Source of the DNA: Bacteroidota bacterium
GTDB taxonomy: Bacteria; Bacteroidota; Bacteroidia; UBA4408
DNA length: 64,000 nt
NCBI GenBank assembly: GCA_016718805.1
Contig: JADKCP010000001.1
Location: 186,001 to 250,000, forward strand
Direction of reading: 5' to 3'
Below the pieces are notes generated by a model. The model was not told the origin of the DNA, did not search any database, and was given only the letters and a program-made list of their open reading frames with translations. Below are positions 10,401 through 18,010 of the stretch, piece after piece. The position numbers were made by a program, and so were the translations under genes. Position 1 is the stretch's first letter. Each line of letters starts with the position of its first letter.

Positions 10401-11737
10401 ATGTAAATTATTCAGATAGTTGGTACCGCAATTCAACTAAAAAGGCAGGAGGATGGAGTCTGGAACTGATTGACAAAAACTTTACTTGCAACAATAAACT
10501 CAATTGGATTGCTTCAACAAATGCCTCTGGTGGTACGCCTGCACAAGCCAATTCGGTAACAGGAACCTTTACTGATACTCAAGCACCTTCTTTGTTGCGA
10601 GCAATAACCACTTCAATAACCAGTGTAAAATTATTTTTTGATGAACCCGTAAATCGCGCGGCATTGGTTTCTATAGGCAATTATACATTCAGCAATGGAA
10701 TAGTATTGCAAGCAGGGACACAATTCACGGTAAACGACGACTCAACAGAGGTGAACATACCTTTGCCCGACACACTGCAGTTGAAAATAATTTATACGGT
10801 GACTGTATCGGCTGCTATTGCTGATTGTGCAGGTAACAGTATCAGCAGCTTCAATAGCGCATCTTTTGGGCTTCCTGAAGAACCAGATTATAGCGATGTT
10901 GTGATTAATGAAATTTTATACGACCCAATTAGTGGAGGAACCGATTACGTTGAAATTTATAATCGATCAAACAAGGTAATCGATTTATCACAGTTAATTT
11001 TATCGGCAAAAGATACTGTAACAGATGAATTGAAAAGTCTTTCAACAATAGCTATTGAAGGATATGGCTTATTGCCCGAGAAGTACTTATTGATTTCGGA
11101 GAATAGCGAAGTAGTTAAGTCGCAATATGCAAGCTCCAATCCGCAAGGATTTTGGCAAATGAGCAGCATCCCCTCCTTTAATATTACAGATGGAACAGTT
11201 GTATTGAGTACCCCTCAACAAAAAATTATTGACGATTTACATTATTATAATACTTGGCAATTTCCGTTGTTAGTGAGTACTAAGGGTGTTTCGCTCGAAC
11301 GTATCGATTATAATCGCAGTACACAAGATGCAAGCAATTGGCACTCAGCATCGCAAAATGTTGGCTTTGGTACACCGGCATACCGCAACTCTCAATACAG
11401 CGAAAATACGAGTAACATCCACGGAGAAGTTAGTGTTGAACCAGAAGTGTTTTCGCCCGATAACGACGGCTTTCAAGATGTAGTAAACATTACTTTTAAA
11501 TCGGATGTTCCAGGAAATACCGGCAGCATTACTATTTTTGATGACCACGGAAGAATTGTGCGCTCCTTGGTTAAAAACGAATTGTGGGGCAACACAGGGA
11601 CTTATTCATGGAATGGAATTACCGACGATCGAGACAAAGCCCGTATAGGCATTTATATAATTTTAGTCGAGGTATTTGATTTAAATGGAAACACACACAG
11701 CTATAAAAAAACATGTGTTGTGGGAGCTAAACTTTAA
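7487..11737 (+). CDS. Secreted lamin-tail-domain (LTD) surface protein with FlgD-like C-terminus
   Basis: A 1416-residue exported protein. Residues 1-19 (MTRILILFLSLVPFLLKAQ) form a signal peptide. Residues about 20-215 look like a jelly-roll (LamG-like) domain. Four lamin-tail domains follow, starting near residues 321, 593, 864 and 1134, each with a (I/V)xEI-x(2-3)-(D/S)P ... YLE-(I/L)-YNR core and an 'xNWSIxD' strand. Between them are SbsA-like Ig domains, recognisable by 'FTEAVD'-type motifs. The last 105 residues (from VEPEVFSPDNDGFQD) resemble the FlgD-type Ig fold (FSPxxDG, GxYxWNGxxD) often seen at the end of Bacteroidota secreted proteins. A T9SS sorting role for this end is likely but less certain than for a classical type A or B domain. 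An AAGGA sequence sits directly against the ATG. LTD proteins are often found beside extracellular nucleases or adhesins, but no catalytic domain is visible here. Confidence 0.85.
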   Translation: MTRILILFLSLVPFLLKAQVHDNFNDGDFTANPVWTGDVAEFSVNATQQLQLNSTGNNASFLSTNLALPLANTVEWKMYVKQTFAGSASNYGRVYLFSDQANLEGPLNGYYLQFGEALSNDAIELFKQSGTVSTSVARGTNAQIAASFAVGVKVTRDASGLWTLYVDASGGTNYIQEASGTEAGFTNATFFGVATTYTSTNANKFFYDNFSVDSLQIDLTPPALSSINVVSSTQLDVTFTEAVDSASAQSVSHYFVNNSIGFATNALRDAANLSLVHLTFSTPFLSGITDTLFVDSILDLNANLLLADTLTFTYVAPFVPGFKDIQINEIMADPTPVVGLPNAEFLELYNASNNPINIGNWSIADNLVASPANLPAVLLQPDSFIVLCASSSLPLFSSFNNVYGIASFPSLVNTGNTLFLKNITGTLIDTVNYLDSWYQDINKAQGGWTLELINPDAPLSCAPAGNWIASVNASGGTPGTQNSVYNNAPDVTAPGISGIQVIDAFHINVCFTEAIDITTLNNNQNYTINNGVGNPSSTSPYNSLTCISLTLPIALVSQLTNTITLSNLADCSGNIISPNTGSFTYFAPVVAAPKDLVISEIYSSPTASSTLPNAEYLEIYNRSGNPIDLNNWSIRDDITITTPNMGSYILKPDSFVVLCSTGNVALFGALSNVLGVSSFPSLNNSGDHIYLRSNFSTIIDSVPYTDAWYRDALKAAGGWSLELINPELPISCAPAFNWIASISANYGTPGIQNSVYSIAPDVTSPSIISAYALDSLHVTLCFSEAVDLGQVSIANNYFVSGAIGNPISVVPSSDYLCVTLQLAINLQSQQSYTVTTSNLGDCSGNLLNPNTATFVYYMPVVANQKEIVITEIYSSPTVTSGLPNTEYIELYNRTNTPINIGNWSIRDDVANTTANIPNFILFPDSELVICAVADKALFPTNLQVLGISSFPSLNNTGDHIFLRNHLGSLVDDVNYSDSWYRNSTKKAGGWSLELIDKNFTCNNKLNWIASTNASGGTPAQANSVTGTFTDTQAPSLLRAITTSITSVKLFFDEPVNRAALVSIGNYTFSNGIVLQAGTQFTVNDDSTEVNIPLPDTLQLKIIYTVTVSAAIADCAGNSISSFNSASFGLPEEPDYSDVVINEILYDPISGGTDYVEIYNRSNKVIDLSQLILSAKDTVTDELKSLSTIAIEGYGLLPEKYLLISENSEVVKSQYASSNPQGFWQMSSIPSFNITDGTVVLSTPQQKIIDDLHYYNTWQFPLLVSTKGVSLERIDYNRSTQDASNWHSASQNVGFGTPAYRNSQYSENTSNIHGEVSVEPEVFSPDNDGFQDVVNITFKSDVPGNTGSITIFDDHGRIVRSLVKNELWGNTGTYSWNGITDDRDKARIGIYIILVEVFDLNGNTHSYKKTCVVGAKL

Positions 11738-11752
11738 AGTGCGTTACTTGGT

Positions 11753-11977
11753 ATGAAAGGATGTATTGTGTTGTTTTTGCTGAGAATGTTTTATGTTCCA
11801 ATGTTGGTTTTTATACCTCTTTTTTTAGGAATATTGGTTCTTTTAGTTGGAATAAAAGATTATAGGGAAGATGAGGATCTAGCTAAAAAATTGAAGCAAA
11901 AAAAACTCGACAAGGAAATAGCCAAAGCAATTGTGCTCATGCTGGTGTCCTTGCTAATTTGGTTGGTGGTATATTAA
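11753..11977 (+). CDS. Small two-helix membrane protein
   Basis: A 74-residue protein with a hydrophobic segment at about residues 5-33, a charged middle (KDYREDEDLAKKLKQKKLDKE) and a second hydrophobic segment at about 56-73, so two transmembrane helices are likely. It lies 15 bases after the LTD gene and 4 bases before the polysaccharide deacetylase gene, suggesting co-transcription with both. I recognise no family. The tight spacing and good helix pattern make it likely real. Confidence 0.6.
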   Translation: MKGCIVLFLLRMFYVPMLVFIPLFLGILVLLVGIKDYREDEDLAKKLKQKKLDKEIAKAIVLMLVSLLIWLVVY

Positions 11978-11981
11978 CAGA

Positions 11982-12839
11982 ATGATAACAAACGTATTTA
12001 CGGTTGATTTTGAAGATTGGTATCAGGGTATAGAATTGCCCTATAATCAGTGGAATAAGTATGAACGCCGAATTGAAAAAGGCTTGTTTCCTCTTTTAGA
12101 TGCATTAGAGCAACGCAATGTTAAAGGCACTTTCTTCACCTTAGGCTGGGTAGCAAGGGAATATCCCGAACTTATTAAAAGACTGGCAGCAGGAGGCCAT
12201 GAACTTGCTTCACACGGATATACTCACGAAAAAGTATATAACTTAACTCCGCAGCAGTTCCGCAAAGAAATACGCGACACCAAACACATTATTGAAGACC
12301 TCACATCGCAAGAAGTTACGGCTTTCAGAGCTCCTTTTTTTTCAATTACAAACAAGAGTTTATGGGCGCTACCTATATTGGCCGAAGAAGGTTACACAAT
12401 TGATTGCTCCATATCACCAATTAAAACCTGGCGATATGGTATAACAAGCTGCCCGGATGAAATTTTTAGGATAAAGGAGGCAAATATTATTGAGTTTCCT
12501 GTCTCAACATTTTCGTACTTAAGAAAACGCTGGGCGATAGGGGGAGCATACTTTCGATTATTTCCTTATTCGTTTACCGGAAATGGACTTAAAAAGCGCA
12601 TCAAAAAAGGAAAGTACACCATGTTTTACATACACCCCTGGGAGTACGATCCGAATCACCCAAAAGTTAAACTTGAGCGAAAAGCACAATTTACACACTA
12701 TACACGCCTCGCTAAAACCTTACCGGCAACCGAAAAAATGTTGCATAATTTTAAGTTTGGTACACTAAAAGAAGTAATTAAAAATTACGAAAAAAAGCAT
12801 GTCATCAACAGCATTGGAATTAACGTTTTGCAGGGTTGA
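11982..12839 (+). CDS. Polysaccharide deacetylase (NodB homology, DUF3473-type)
   Basis: A 285-residue carbohydrate esterase family 4 protein. It shows the NodB motifs: TVDFEDW with the catalytic-base Asp and metal Asp, SHGYTH with the two metal histidines, FRAPFFS, and a late YIHPWEYDP block with the catalytic His. The family removes N-acetyl groups from polysaccharides. The DUF3473-type branch is common in exopolysaccharide clusters. There is no signal peptide, so it may act in the cytoplasm or on lipid-linked precursors, as in other members of this branch. Its last 41 bases overlap the following acetyltransferase gene, so the two are probably translated together. Confidence 0.9.
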   Translation: MITNVFTVDFEDWYQGIELPYNQWNKYERRIEKGLFPLLDALEQRNVKGTFFTLGWVAREYPELIKRLAAGGHELASHGYTHEKVYNLTPQQFRKEIRDTKHIIEDLTSQEVTAFRAPFFSITNKSLWALPILAEEGYTIDCSISPIKTWRYGITSCPDEIFRIKEANIIEFPVSTFSYLRKRWAIGGAYFRLFPYSFTGNGLKKRIKKGKYTMFYIHPWEYDPNHPKVKLERKAQFTHYTRLAKTLPATEKMLHNFKFGTLKEVIKNYEKKHVINSIGINVLQG

Positions 12840-13887
12840 AGAAAAGGACCATGAGCAATTAATTTCATTGCTTTCAAAAGTGCTGCGCGATGGTGATTCA
12901 TTGCATGCCGATAAATACGACTATGCCAAATGGTGGTGGAAATACTATGCCATGCCCAACGCTGAACCACATATTTTTATTTGTAAAGAAGGGGAGCAAA
13001 TTTTAGGATATTATCACTGTCCGGTTTATTTAGGCAGTCTTAATGGTGAACCAAAAAAATTTGCGATGGTGCAGGATGTGGGAGTTAGTGAAGCAGCACG
13101 TGGCAAGGGTGTTTTTCGCAAATTAGCGGATTATGCAACCTCCCAACTTCTACAGAGTGATGTGTCTTTTATCTATACCTTTCCGAATAAAAAAAGCATA
13201 CATACGTTCATTAAATACAATGGCTATCAGAAAATTGAAACCTTTTGCACCTTTGTTTTACCGGTATCTACTTCAACTATTCTTGCTTCAAAGGTTTCGT
13301 TTGCAGGATTGCACAAACTGGTTGGAGGTTTTTTTGATCAACTTTATGCTCTTCGGATTCCTAAATCAAAACAAGGGTATAGCTTTCAATGTGAGGAGAA
13401 AATAACCGTTCAAATGGTAAGTGTATTTGAACAATTTAATAAGAACTTTAAAAACAAACTAACGCGCGATTTTAATTACTTAACTTGGAGGTTTGAGCAA
13501 AAGCCCTATGGTAAAACCAAATTTTTTACAGCAGTAAAAGATAACAAAACAGTTGCAGTATTGGTAATTTCGGTAGAAGATTTGATAGGTAGTAAGGCTG
13601 CTGTAATTCTTGATTTTGCTAGTGTTTCGGCAGAAGCATTTGCACAGCTGATTGTACATGTACACAAAAATTCAGCAAAGTATTTTGATGAGAAAATTGG
13701 ATTGTTTTACACATCCGTATCCTCAAGTAATTCTAAATTTTTTCAAACAAGTGGGTTTGTGAAAATACCGGAAAGGCTGAATCCACGGGCACTTCATTTA
13801 TTGGGTAAAAATGTTTCTGCAAACGAAAACGGGGTGATGAATGCTGCAAATTGGAATTTTACCTTGAGTGAATGGGATGTTTTGTAA
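12799..13887 (+). CDS. GNAT-family N-acetyltransferase
   Basis: A 362-residue protein whose first 140 residues carry the GNAT fold. The acetyl-CoA motif region is MVQDVGVSEAARGKGVFRKL (the Q/RxxGxG/A loop appears as ARGKGV). The second half resembles a further GNAT-like domain, as in two-domain sugar or aminoacyl N-acyltransferases, including the segment NYLTWRF. The overlap with the deacetylase gene suggests a paired role in modifying amino groups of a cell-surface glycan. That role is inference from neighbourhood only. The start at 12799 is the only ATG giving the complete N-terminal domain. It converges with the RlpA-like gene 18 bases away. Confidence 0.8.
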   Translation: MSSTALELTFCRVEEKDHEQLISLLSKVLRDGDSLHADKYDYAKWWWKYYAMPNAEPHIFICKEGEQILGYYHCPVYLGSLNGEPKKFAMVQDVGVSEAARGKGVFRKLADYATSQLLQSDVSFIYTFPNKKSIHTFIKYNGYQKIETFCTFVLPVSTSTILASKVSFAGLHKLVGGFFDQLYALRIPKSKQGYSFQCEEKITVQMVSVFEQFNKNFKNKLTRDFNYLTWRFEQKPYGKTKFFTAVKDNKTVAVLVISVEDLIGSKAAVILDFASVSAEAFAQLIVHVHKNSAKYFDEKIGLFYTSVSSSNSKFFQTSGFVKIPERLNPRALHLLGKNVSANENGVMNAANWNFTLSEWDVL

Positions 13888-13905
13888 TTGAAAACAATTG
13901 CAGAT

Positions 13906-14283
13906 TTAAGGCTTTTCAACGATTTCCAAACTCACTTTAACAACACCGCTTCGTATCATTTTTAGCTCTTGTGCAGCTGCCTTCGTTAAGTCTATTGTGC
14001 GTTTTGAATGAGGAGGTAAGCGATCATTAATTTTTACGGTTACATTTTTACGGTTCTTTAAATTAGTAACTTTAACATAGGTTCCCATAGGAAGTGTTTT
14101 ATGGGCAGCAGTAAATTTTTGTTGCGAAAAAATTTCTCCGTTCGATGTTTTTCGACCCACAAATTTATCGTGATAATAACTGGCTCTTCCAAAACAAATA
14201 CTGTCGTTTGCCATTTCTGTTTGCGCCACTAAAGTCCCAGTATTTAGTGTATAAAACAGTAAAATGCTAAGCAGTTTTTTCAT
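13906..14283 (-). CDS. RlpA-like double-psi beta-barrel protein
   Basis: A 125-residue exported protein. It has an N-terminal signal peptide (about residues 1-20, ending LVAQ) and then a double-psi beta-barrel domain with the RlpA hallmarks ASYYHDKFVGRKTSNGE, AAHKTLPMGT, VTNLKNRK, VKINDRLPP and IDLTKAAAQEL. In better-studied bacteria RlpA is a septal lytic transglycosylase acting on denuded peptidoglycan. Here there is no SPOR domain, so binding to septal glycan is not evident. Bacteroidota often carry such short forms. It is divergent from ruvB. Confidence 0.88.
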   Translation of the reverse strand: MKKLLSILLFYTLNTGTLVAQTEMANDSICFGRASYYHDKFVGRKTSNGEIFSQQKFTAAHKTLPMGTYVKVTNLKNRKNVTVKINDRLPPHSKRTIDLTKAAAQELKMIRSGVVKVSLEIVEKP

Positions 14284-14434
14284 TGTAACATGAATTAGAA
14301 TAAAATCGAATATACATCATTTCTATGAACCGGTATGCGATTAAAAAGGAAGTGAATGAGCTTGCTTTGTTTTTGGAATACTTAACATGGGGCCACAATT
14401 ATTCTTATTTTTACCATCCCTAAGCAGTACAACT

Positions 14435-15472
14435 ATGACACCCAATCTTGATCCTACAAACGAGCAATTTTCAACTACCGAAAAGGATATTGAAAAAGTA
14501 CTTCGCCCGTCGCAGTTCGATGATTTTTTAGGGCAACATAAGGTAGTCGACAACTTGCGTGTATTTGTTGAAGCAGCTAAACAACGCAGCGAATCGCTCG
14601 ACCATGTGCTATTGCACGGGCCTCCCGGTTTAGGTAAAACCACCTTGGCAAATATTATTGCCAACGACTTGGGAGTTAACATTAAAACGACCAGTGGTCC
14701 AGTGCTCGACAAACCGGGCGATTTGGCAGGATTGCTTACCAACCTCGAAACCAACGATGTGTTATTCATTGACGAAATACATCGACTTAGTCCGGTTGTT
14801 GAAGAGTACTTGTATTCAGCAATGGAAGATTACCGCATTGATATTATGATTGATTCGGGCCCCAATGCACGTAGTGTACAAATTAACCTTAACCCTTTTA
14901 CCTTAATTGGAGCAACTACACGTTCAGGGTTATTAACTTCTCCATTAAGAGCCAGATTTGGAATAAATTCACGCTTAGAATATTACGATTCAAAATTACT
15001 TACCGGCATTGTGCAGCGATCTTGCGAAATTTTGAAAGTTGAAATTGACGAGAATGCTGCCTATGAAATTGCACGTAGAAGTCGCGGAACACCACGTATA
15101 GCAAATGCATTGTTACGACGAACTCGCGATTTTGCGCAAATTAAAGGGAGTGGAAAAATTGATATGCCTATCGCCAAAATAGCGCTAACAGCTTTAAATG
15201 TCGACAAAAATGGCTTAGATGAAATGGACATACGCATCTTGCTGGCCATAGTTGATAAATTTAAGGGAGGACCGGTTGGTATTACAACCATCGCTACAGC
15301 CGTAGGTGAAGAGGCAGAAACAATAGAAGAGGTTTACGAACCATTTTTAATTCAGGAAGGATATTTAATGCGCACCCCACGTGGTCGAGAGGCTACCGAA
15401 CTTGCCTACAAACATTTGGGCAAAATACCCAAAGCCGACCGAGGTAGTTTGTTTGATACCCAAACAGAATAA
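14435..15472 (+). CDS. ruvB: Holliday junction ATP-dependent DNA helicase RuvB
   Basis: A 345-residue AAA+ motor of the RuvABC branch-migration complex. Visible motifs are Walker A GPPGLGKTT, Walker B VLFIDEIHRL, sensor 1/arginine region GATTRSGLLTSPLRARFG, and a C-terminal winged helix with GGPVGITTIATAVGEE and GYLMRTPRGREAT. The start at 14435 (MTPNLDPTNEQF) is preferred over an upstream in-frame ATG at 14387, which would add 16 hydrophobic residues not found in RuvB. A small open frame of 32 codons (14325-14423) ends 11 bases before the start and may be a leader. Confidence 0.95.
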   Translation: MTPNLDPTNEQFSTTEKDIEKVLRPSQFDDFLGQHKVVDNLRVFVEAAKQRSESLDHVLLHGPPGLGKTTLANIIANDLGVNIKTTSGPVLDKPGDLAGLLTNLETNDVLFIDEIHRLSPVVEEYLYSAMEDYRIDIMIDSGPNARSVQINLNPFTLIGATTRSGLLTSPLRARFGINSRLEYYDSKLLTGIVQRSCEILKVEIDENAAYEIARRSRGTPRIANALLRRTRDFAQIKGSGKIDMPIAKIALTALNVDKNGLDEMDIRILLAIVDKFKGGPVGITTIATAVGEEAETIEEVYEPFLIQEGYLMRTPRGREATELAYKHLGKIPKADRGSLFDTQTE

Positions 15473-15532
15473 CCAATAGATTTTTACGGACGTATCAGAA
15501 ATTCATAGCTAAAAAAGCACTTGTGTTAGTCG

Positions 15533-16015
15533 CTAAAAAACAAATGCATCCAGCACTACACAAAAGACAAATAAGATGGAGAACACAATTATTTTTCTCC
15601 GATAATACAAAAATCGCTTCTCGTATTTTTTGCTTCCAACCAATGAAAATAAAACTATTAGCAAGGCCTGCACATAAGCCATTTTAAGCACATAATTCAC
15701 ATTGCTATAAAAACTTTTTTGTTCAGAAATCACGTAGTTCTCGCTTGTAAAATCCTTTTTAAATTCACCTTTCGTATAAATTTTACCACGAACATTTTTA
15801 ACGTCATAAGAAGTATCATGCGCTCTTTGTTGTTTGTTCATGTCGTAATACAAAAAGCCAATAATCCTTCCTACCCAAAAACCGGTAAAAAGTAAAAAAA
15901 AGAAAAATGAAGGAATACGAGCAAATCGCTTGGTGCGCTTAGTTCCTAATACAGGAATACTATTTACTATAAGCAGCACAAAAAGAATACTGAAGTAGGT
16001 AGCTAAGAGTAACAT
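15533..16015 (-). CDS. Hypothetical membrane protein, about four transmembrane helices
   Basis: A 160-residue protein with hydrophobic stretches near residues 1-22, 35-55, 108-126 and 142-159. A polar, Lys-rich loop of about 50 residues lies between the second and third (YDMNKQQRAHDTSYDVKNVRG). No family motif is recognised. It is convergent with ruvB (60-base gap) and divergent from the deoxyhypusine-synthase-family gene. It may be a small integral membrane protein specific to the lineage. Confidence 0.65.
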   Translation of the reverse strand: MLLLATYFSILFVLLIVNSIPVLGTKRTKRFARIPSFFFFLLFTGFWVGRIIGFLYYDMNKQQRAHDTSYDVKNVRGKIYTKGEFKKDFTSENYVISEQKSFYSNVNYVLKMAYVQALLIVLFSLVGSKKYEKRFLYYRRKIIVFSILFVFCVVLDAFVF

Positions 16016-16106
16016 TGTCAGGGTGAGAAAAATGGTTAGGCTGCAAATTTATTTAAAAAAAACTCTTGACAAACTTTTAACACGATATGGCATGTGTTTT
16101 AAATTA

Positions 16107-16114
16107 TACTTTTG
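16107..16114 (+). promoter_or_regulatory. Putative -7 box (TACTTTTG)
   Basis: TACTTTTG matches TAnnTTTG and lies 24 bases upstream of the ATG at 16139. A TTG at 16066-16068 is too far for a standard -33 element and no good alternative is seen, so the promoter call is tentative. Its position supports 16139 rather than the in-frame TTG at 16112, which would overlap the box. Confidence 0.4.
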
Positions 16115-16138
16115 CAGAGTAAAAAAAATCATTCTAAA

Positions 16139-17113
16139 ATGAACAAAGGACCCATTTCACAATTCATCGAAAACCATTATTTACATTTTAATTCAGCTGC
16201 GCTTGTTGATGCGGCAAAGGGTTATGAGGCACATATGAACGAAGGCGGAAAAATGATGATTACCCTAGCAGGAGCCATGAGTACTGCAGAGTTAGGAAAA
16301 TCACTTGCCGAAATGATTCGCCAAAACAAAGTGGATATTATTTCCTGTACAGGTGCAAATTTGGAGGAGGACATTATGAACCTGGTTGCACATTCGCATT
16401 ATAAACGAGTTCCGAATTACCGCGATTTGAGTCCTCAGGAAGAGTGGGATTTACTTGAAAATCATTACAACCGTGTTACCGATACTTGCATTCCCGAAGA
16501 AGAAGCCTTTAGACGTTTGCAAAAACACATTCATAAAATTTGGAAAGATGCCGATGATAAAGGCGAACGCTATTTTCCACACGAATACATGTACAAAATG
16601 TTGTTGAGTGGAGTGTTGGAACAGTACTATGAAATTGACCCAAAAAACTCCTGGATGCTTGCGGCTGCGCAAAAAAACATTCCTATTGTAGTGCCGGGTT
16701 GGGAAGATTCAACTATGGGAAATATTTTTGCTTCCTACGTAATTAAAAACGAAATTAAGGCAAGCACCATGAAATCAGGAATTGAATACATGGCTTGGTT
16801 AGCTGGTTGGTATCGCGAAAATTGTAGAGGAAAAGGAATTGGATTTTTTCAGATAGGTGGAGGTATTGCAGGCGATTTTCCGATATGTGTTGTGCCAATG
16901 TTATACCAAGATATGGAAATGCACGATGTTCCTTTTTGGGCATATTTCTGTCAAATAAGTGATTCAACTACTAGTTATGGTTCTTATTCGGGTGCCGTTC
17001 CAAACGAGAAAATAACTTGGGGCAAACTGGATATTCATACACCTAAATTTATTGTTGAAAGTGATGCAACTATTGTTGCTCCGCTTATGTTCGCTTGGAT
17101 TTTGGGGTGGTAG
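16139..17113 (+). CDS. Deoxyhypusine synthase family protein
   Basis: A 324-residue NAD-dependent enzyme of the deoxyhypusine synthase fold. It has ISCTGANLEEDIMN near the NAD pocket, IPIVVPGWEDSTMGN, the glycine-rich FFQIGGGIAGDFPI, and a C-terminal WGKLD. The Lys in that last motif aligns with the catalytic lysine of eukaryotic deoxyhypusine synthase (SWGKI), so catalysis on spermidine is plausible. Bacteria lack eIF5A, and bacterial homologues are thought to act in polyamine metabolism by moving an aminobutyl group to a small amine. Which amine is used here cannot be read from sequence. The ATG at 16139 is preferred to a TTG at 16112. Downstream lies the repeat-flanked four-helix-bundle gene on the opposite strand. 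Confidence 0.88.
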   Translation: MNKGPISQFIENHYLHFNSAALVDAAKGYEAHMNEGGKMMITLAGAMSTAELGKSLAEMIRQNKVDIISCTGANLEEDIMNLVAHSHYKRVPNYRDLSPQEEWDLLENHYNRVTDTCIPEEEAFRRLQKHIHKIWKDADDKGERYFPHEYMYKMLLSGVLEQYYEIDPKNSWMLAAAQKNIPIVVPGWEDSTMGNIFASYVIKNEIKASTMKSGIEYMAWLAGWYRENCRGKGIGFFQIGGGIAGDFPICVVPMLYQDMEMHDVPFWAYFCQISDSTTSYGSYSGAVPNEKITWGKLDIHTPKFIVESDATIVAPLMFAWILGW

Positions 17114-17420
17114 GATTATTTAATCTGAGAATCTGAGAATCTGGGAATTTGGGAATCTGGAATCTGGGAATCTGAGAATTTGGAATCTGGGAGTCTGTAG
17201 ATTTGAGAATCTGGGAATCAGGAATCTGGGAGTCTGAAGATTAGTTAATCTGCTGATCAAATAGATTATTGAAAGGATGTTTTGTTGGCATGTATTTTTG
17301 AAATCTGGGAATCTGGGAATCTGGAAATTTGAGAATCTGGTAATCTGGGATTAGTTAATCTGGAGATCAAATAGATTGTTGGTCGAATGCTTTGTTGGTG
17401 TATTTTTTAAAAGCAGGGAA
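17114..17420 (+). repeat. Degenerate AATCTGGGA-type tandem repeats with a duplicated unit of about 60 bases
   Basis: From about 17125 the DNA consists of back-to-back 8-10 base words such as AATCTGAG, AATCTGGG and AATTTGGG. Two copies of a longer segment starting TTAGTTAATCTG (17241-17300 and 17351-17408) are embedded, each followed by 'GATCAAATAGATT' and 'TTTGTTGG'. The pair is spaced 110 bases apart. No gene lies in this 351-base stretch. Similar words in reverse orientation are found on the other side of the four-helix-bundle gene. Confidence 0.8.
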
Positions 17421-17464
17421 CTTGAAATCCAGAGAAAATTGAGCTTGGTGTTGGGTTCTGAATT

Positions 17465-17830
17465 TTACTTATAAGAAAGTTTTTGCCTTAGTGTTCTTAT
17501 TGATGCCGCCAAAATTCTTAGAATTTCATTGCATTCTTGTAGCATTTCAAATACAATTTTATTGTTCATTAAATTACTCTGAATAATCAACCTCAACCAG
17601 TAATGACACTCTCTGGCTTCTTTATTGGGAATATTAAGTTTCATAAAAAAATCTTTTTGGCTTTGGCCCCCAATAGATTCTTCTACATTTGCACCAATAG
17701 AAGTTGCCAATCGAAGAAGCTGTTTTGAAAGAATATATTCTTTCTTCTCTCGAATTAATATTTGATAAGCTTTGATTGATTTCAAGGAAAAATTAAAAGT
17801 TTTTTGTGCTAGAATATTATTGCTTTCCAT
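17465..17830 (-). CDS. Four-helix-bundle protein (S23/23S rRNA-intervening-sequence family)
   Basis: A 121-residue, all-helical protein with the marks of the four-helix-bundle S23 family: a FNFSLKSIKAYQIL first helix, LLRLATSIGANVEESIGGQS with the conserved GANVEE core, KEARECHYWLRLI and ECNEILRILAASI. The family was first found encoded in intervening sequences of 23S rRNA genes, but in Bacteroidota it is common at ordinary chromosomal sites. Its function is unknown and its surface suggests nucleic-acid or protein binding. Degenerate repeats lie on both sides in opposite orientation, so the gene plus flanks may be a unit that moves or was inserted. It sits between the deoxyhypusine-synthase-family gene and rlmN. 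Confidence 0.88.
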   Translation of the reverse strand: MESNNILAQKTFNFSLKSIKAYQILIREKKEYILSKQLLRLATSIGANVEESIGGQSQKDFFMKLNIPNKEARECHYWLRLIIQSNLMNNKIVFEMLQECNEILRILAASIRTLRQKLSYK

Positions 17831-17930
17831 TTAGGTTATTTTTAAAAAACGAAAAGCTAAACTAGACTATTAAACGCAGTAAGAAAGTCACCCAATTAGA
17901 CGATTATTACCAGCAAAATCCAGTACAATA

Positions 17931-18010
17931 ATTTAAACCCCCAATCCCCAACTCCCACTACTAAATTTCCAGATTTTCAGATTCCCCAACTCCAAGACTC
18001 TCAGCTTCCC
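17931..18010 (-). repeat. Degenerate repeat, reverse-oriented partner of the 17114-17420 array
   Basis: The plus strand reads as C/T-rich words (CCCCAACTCCC, TTTCCAGATTTTCAGATTCCCCAACTCC as separate words). Read on the minus strand these are GGGAATCTG- and AAATCTGGAAATT-like words, as in the array beyond the four-helix-bundle gene. The repeat reaches the rlmN stop codon, so the last residues of that gene are encoded in or next to repeat sequence. Confidence 0.65.

Noticed and set aside
17114..17420. CRISPR array
   Set aside because: The repeated words are 8-10 bases, degenerate and without regular spacers, and no cas genes are in the window.
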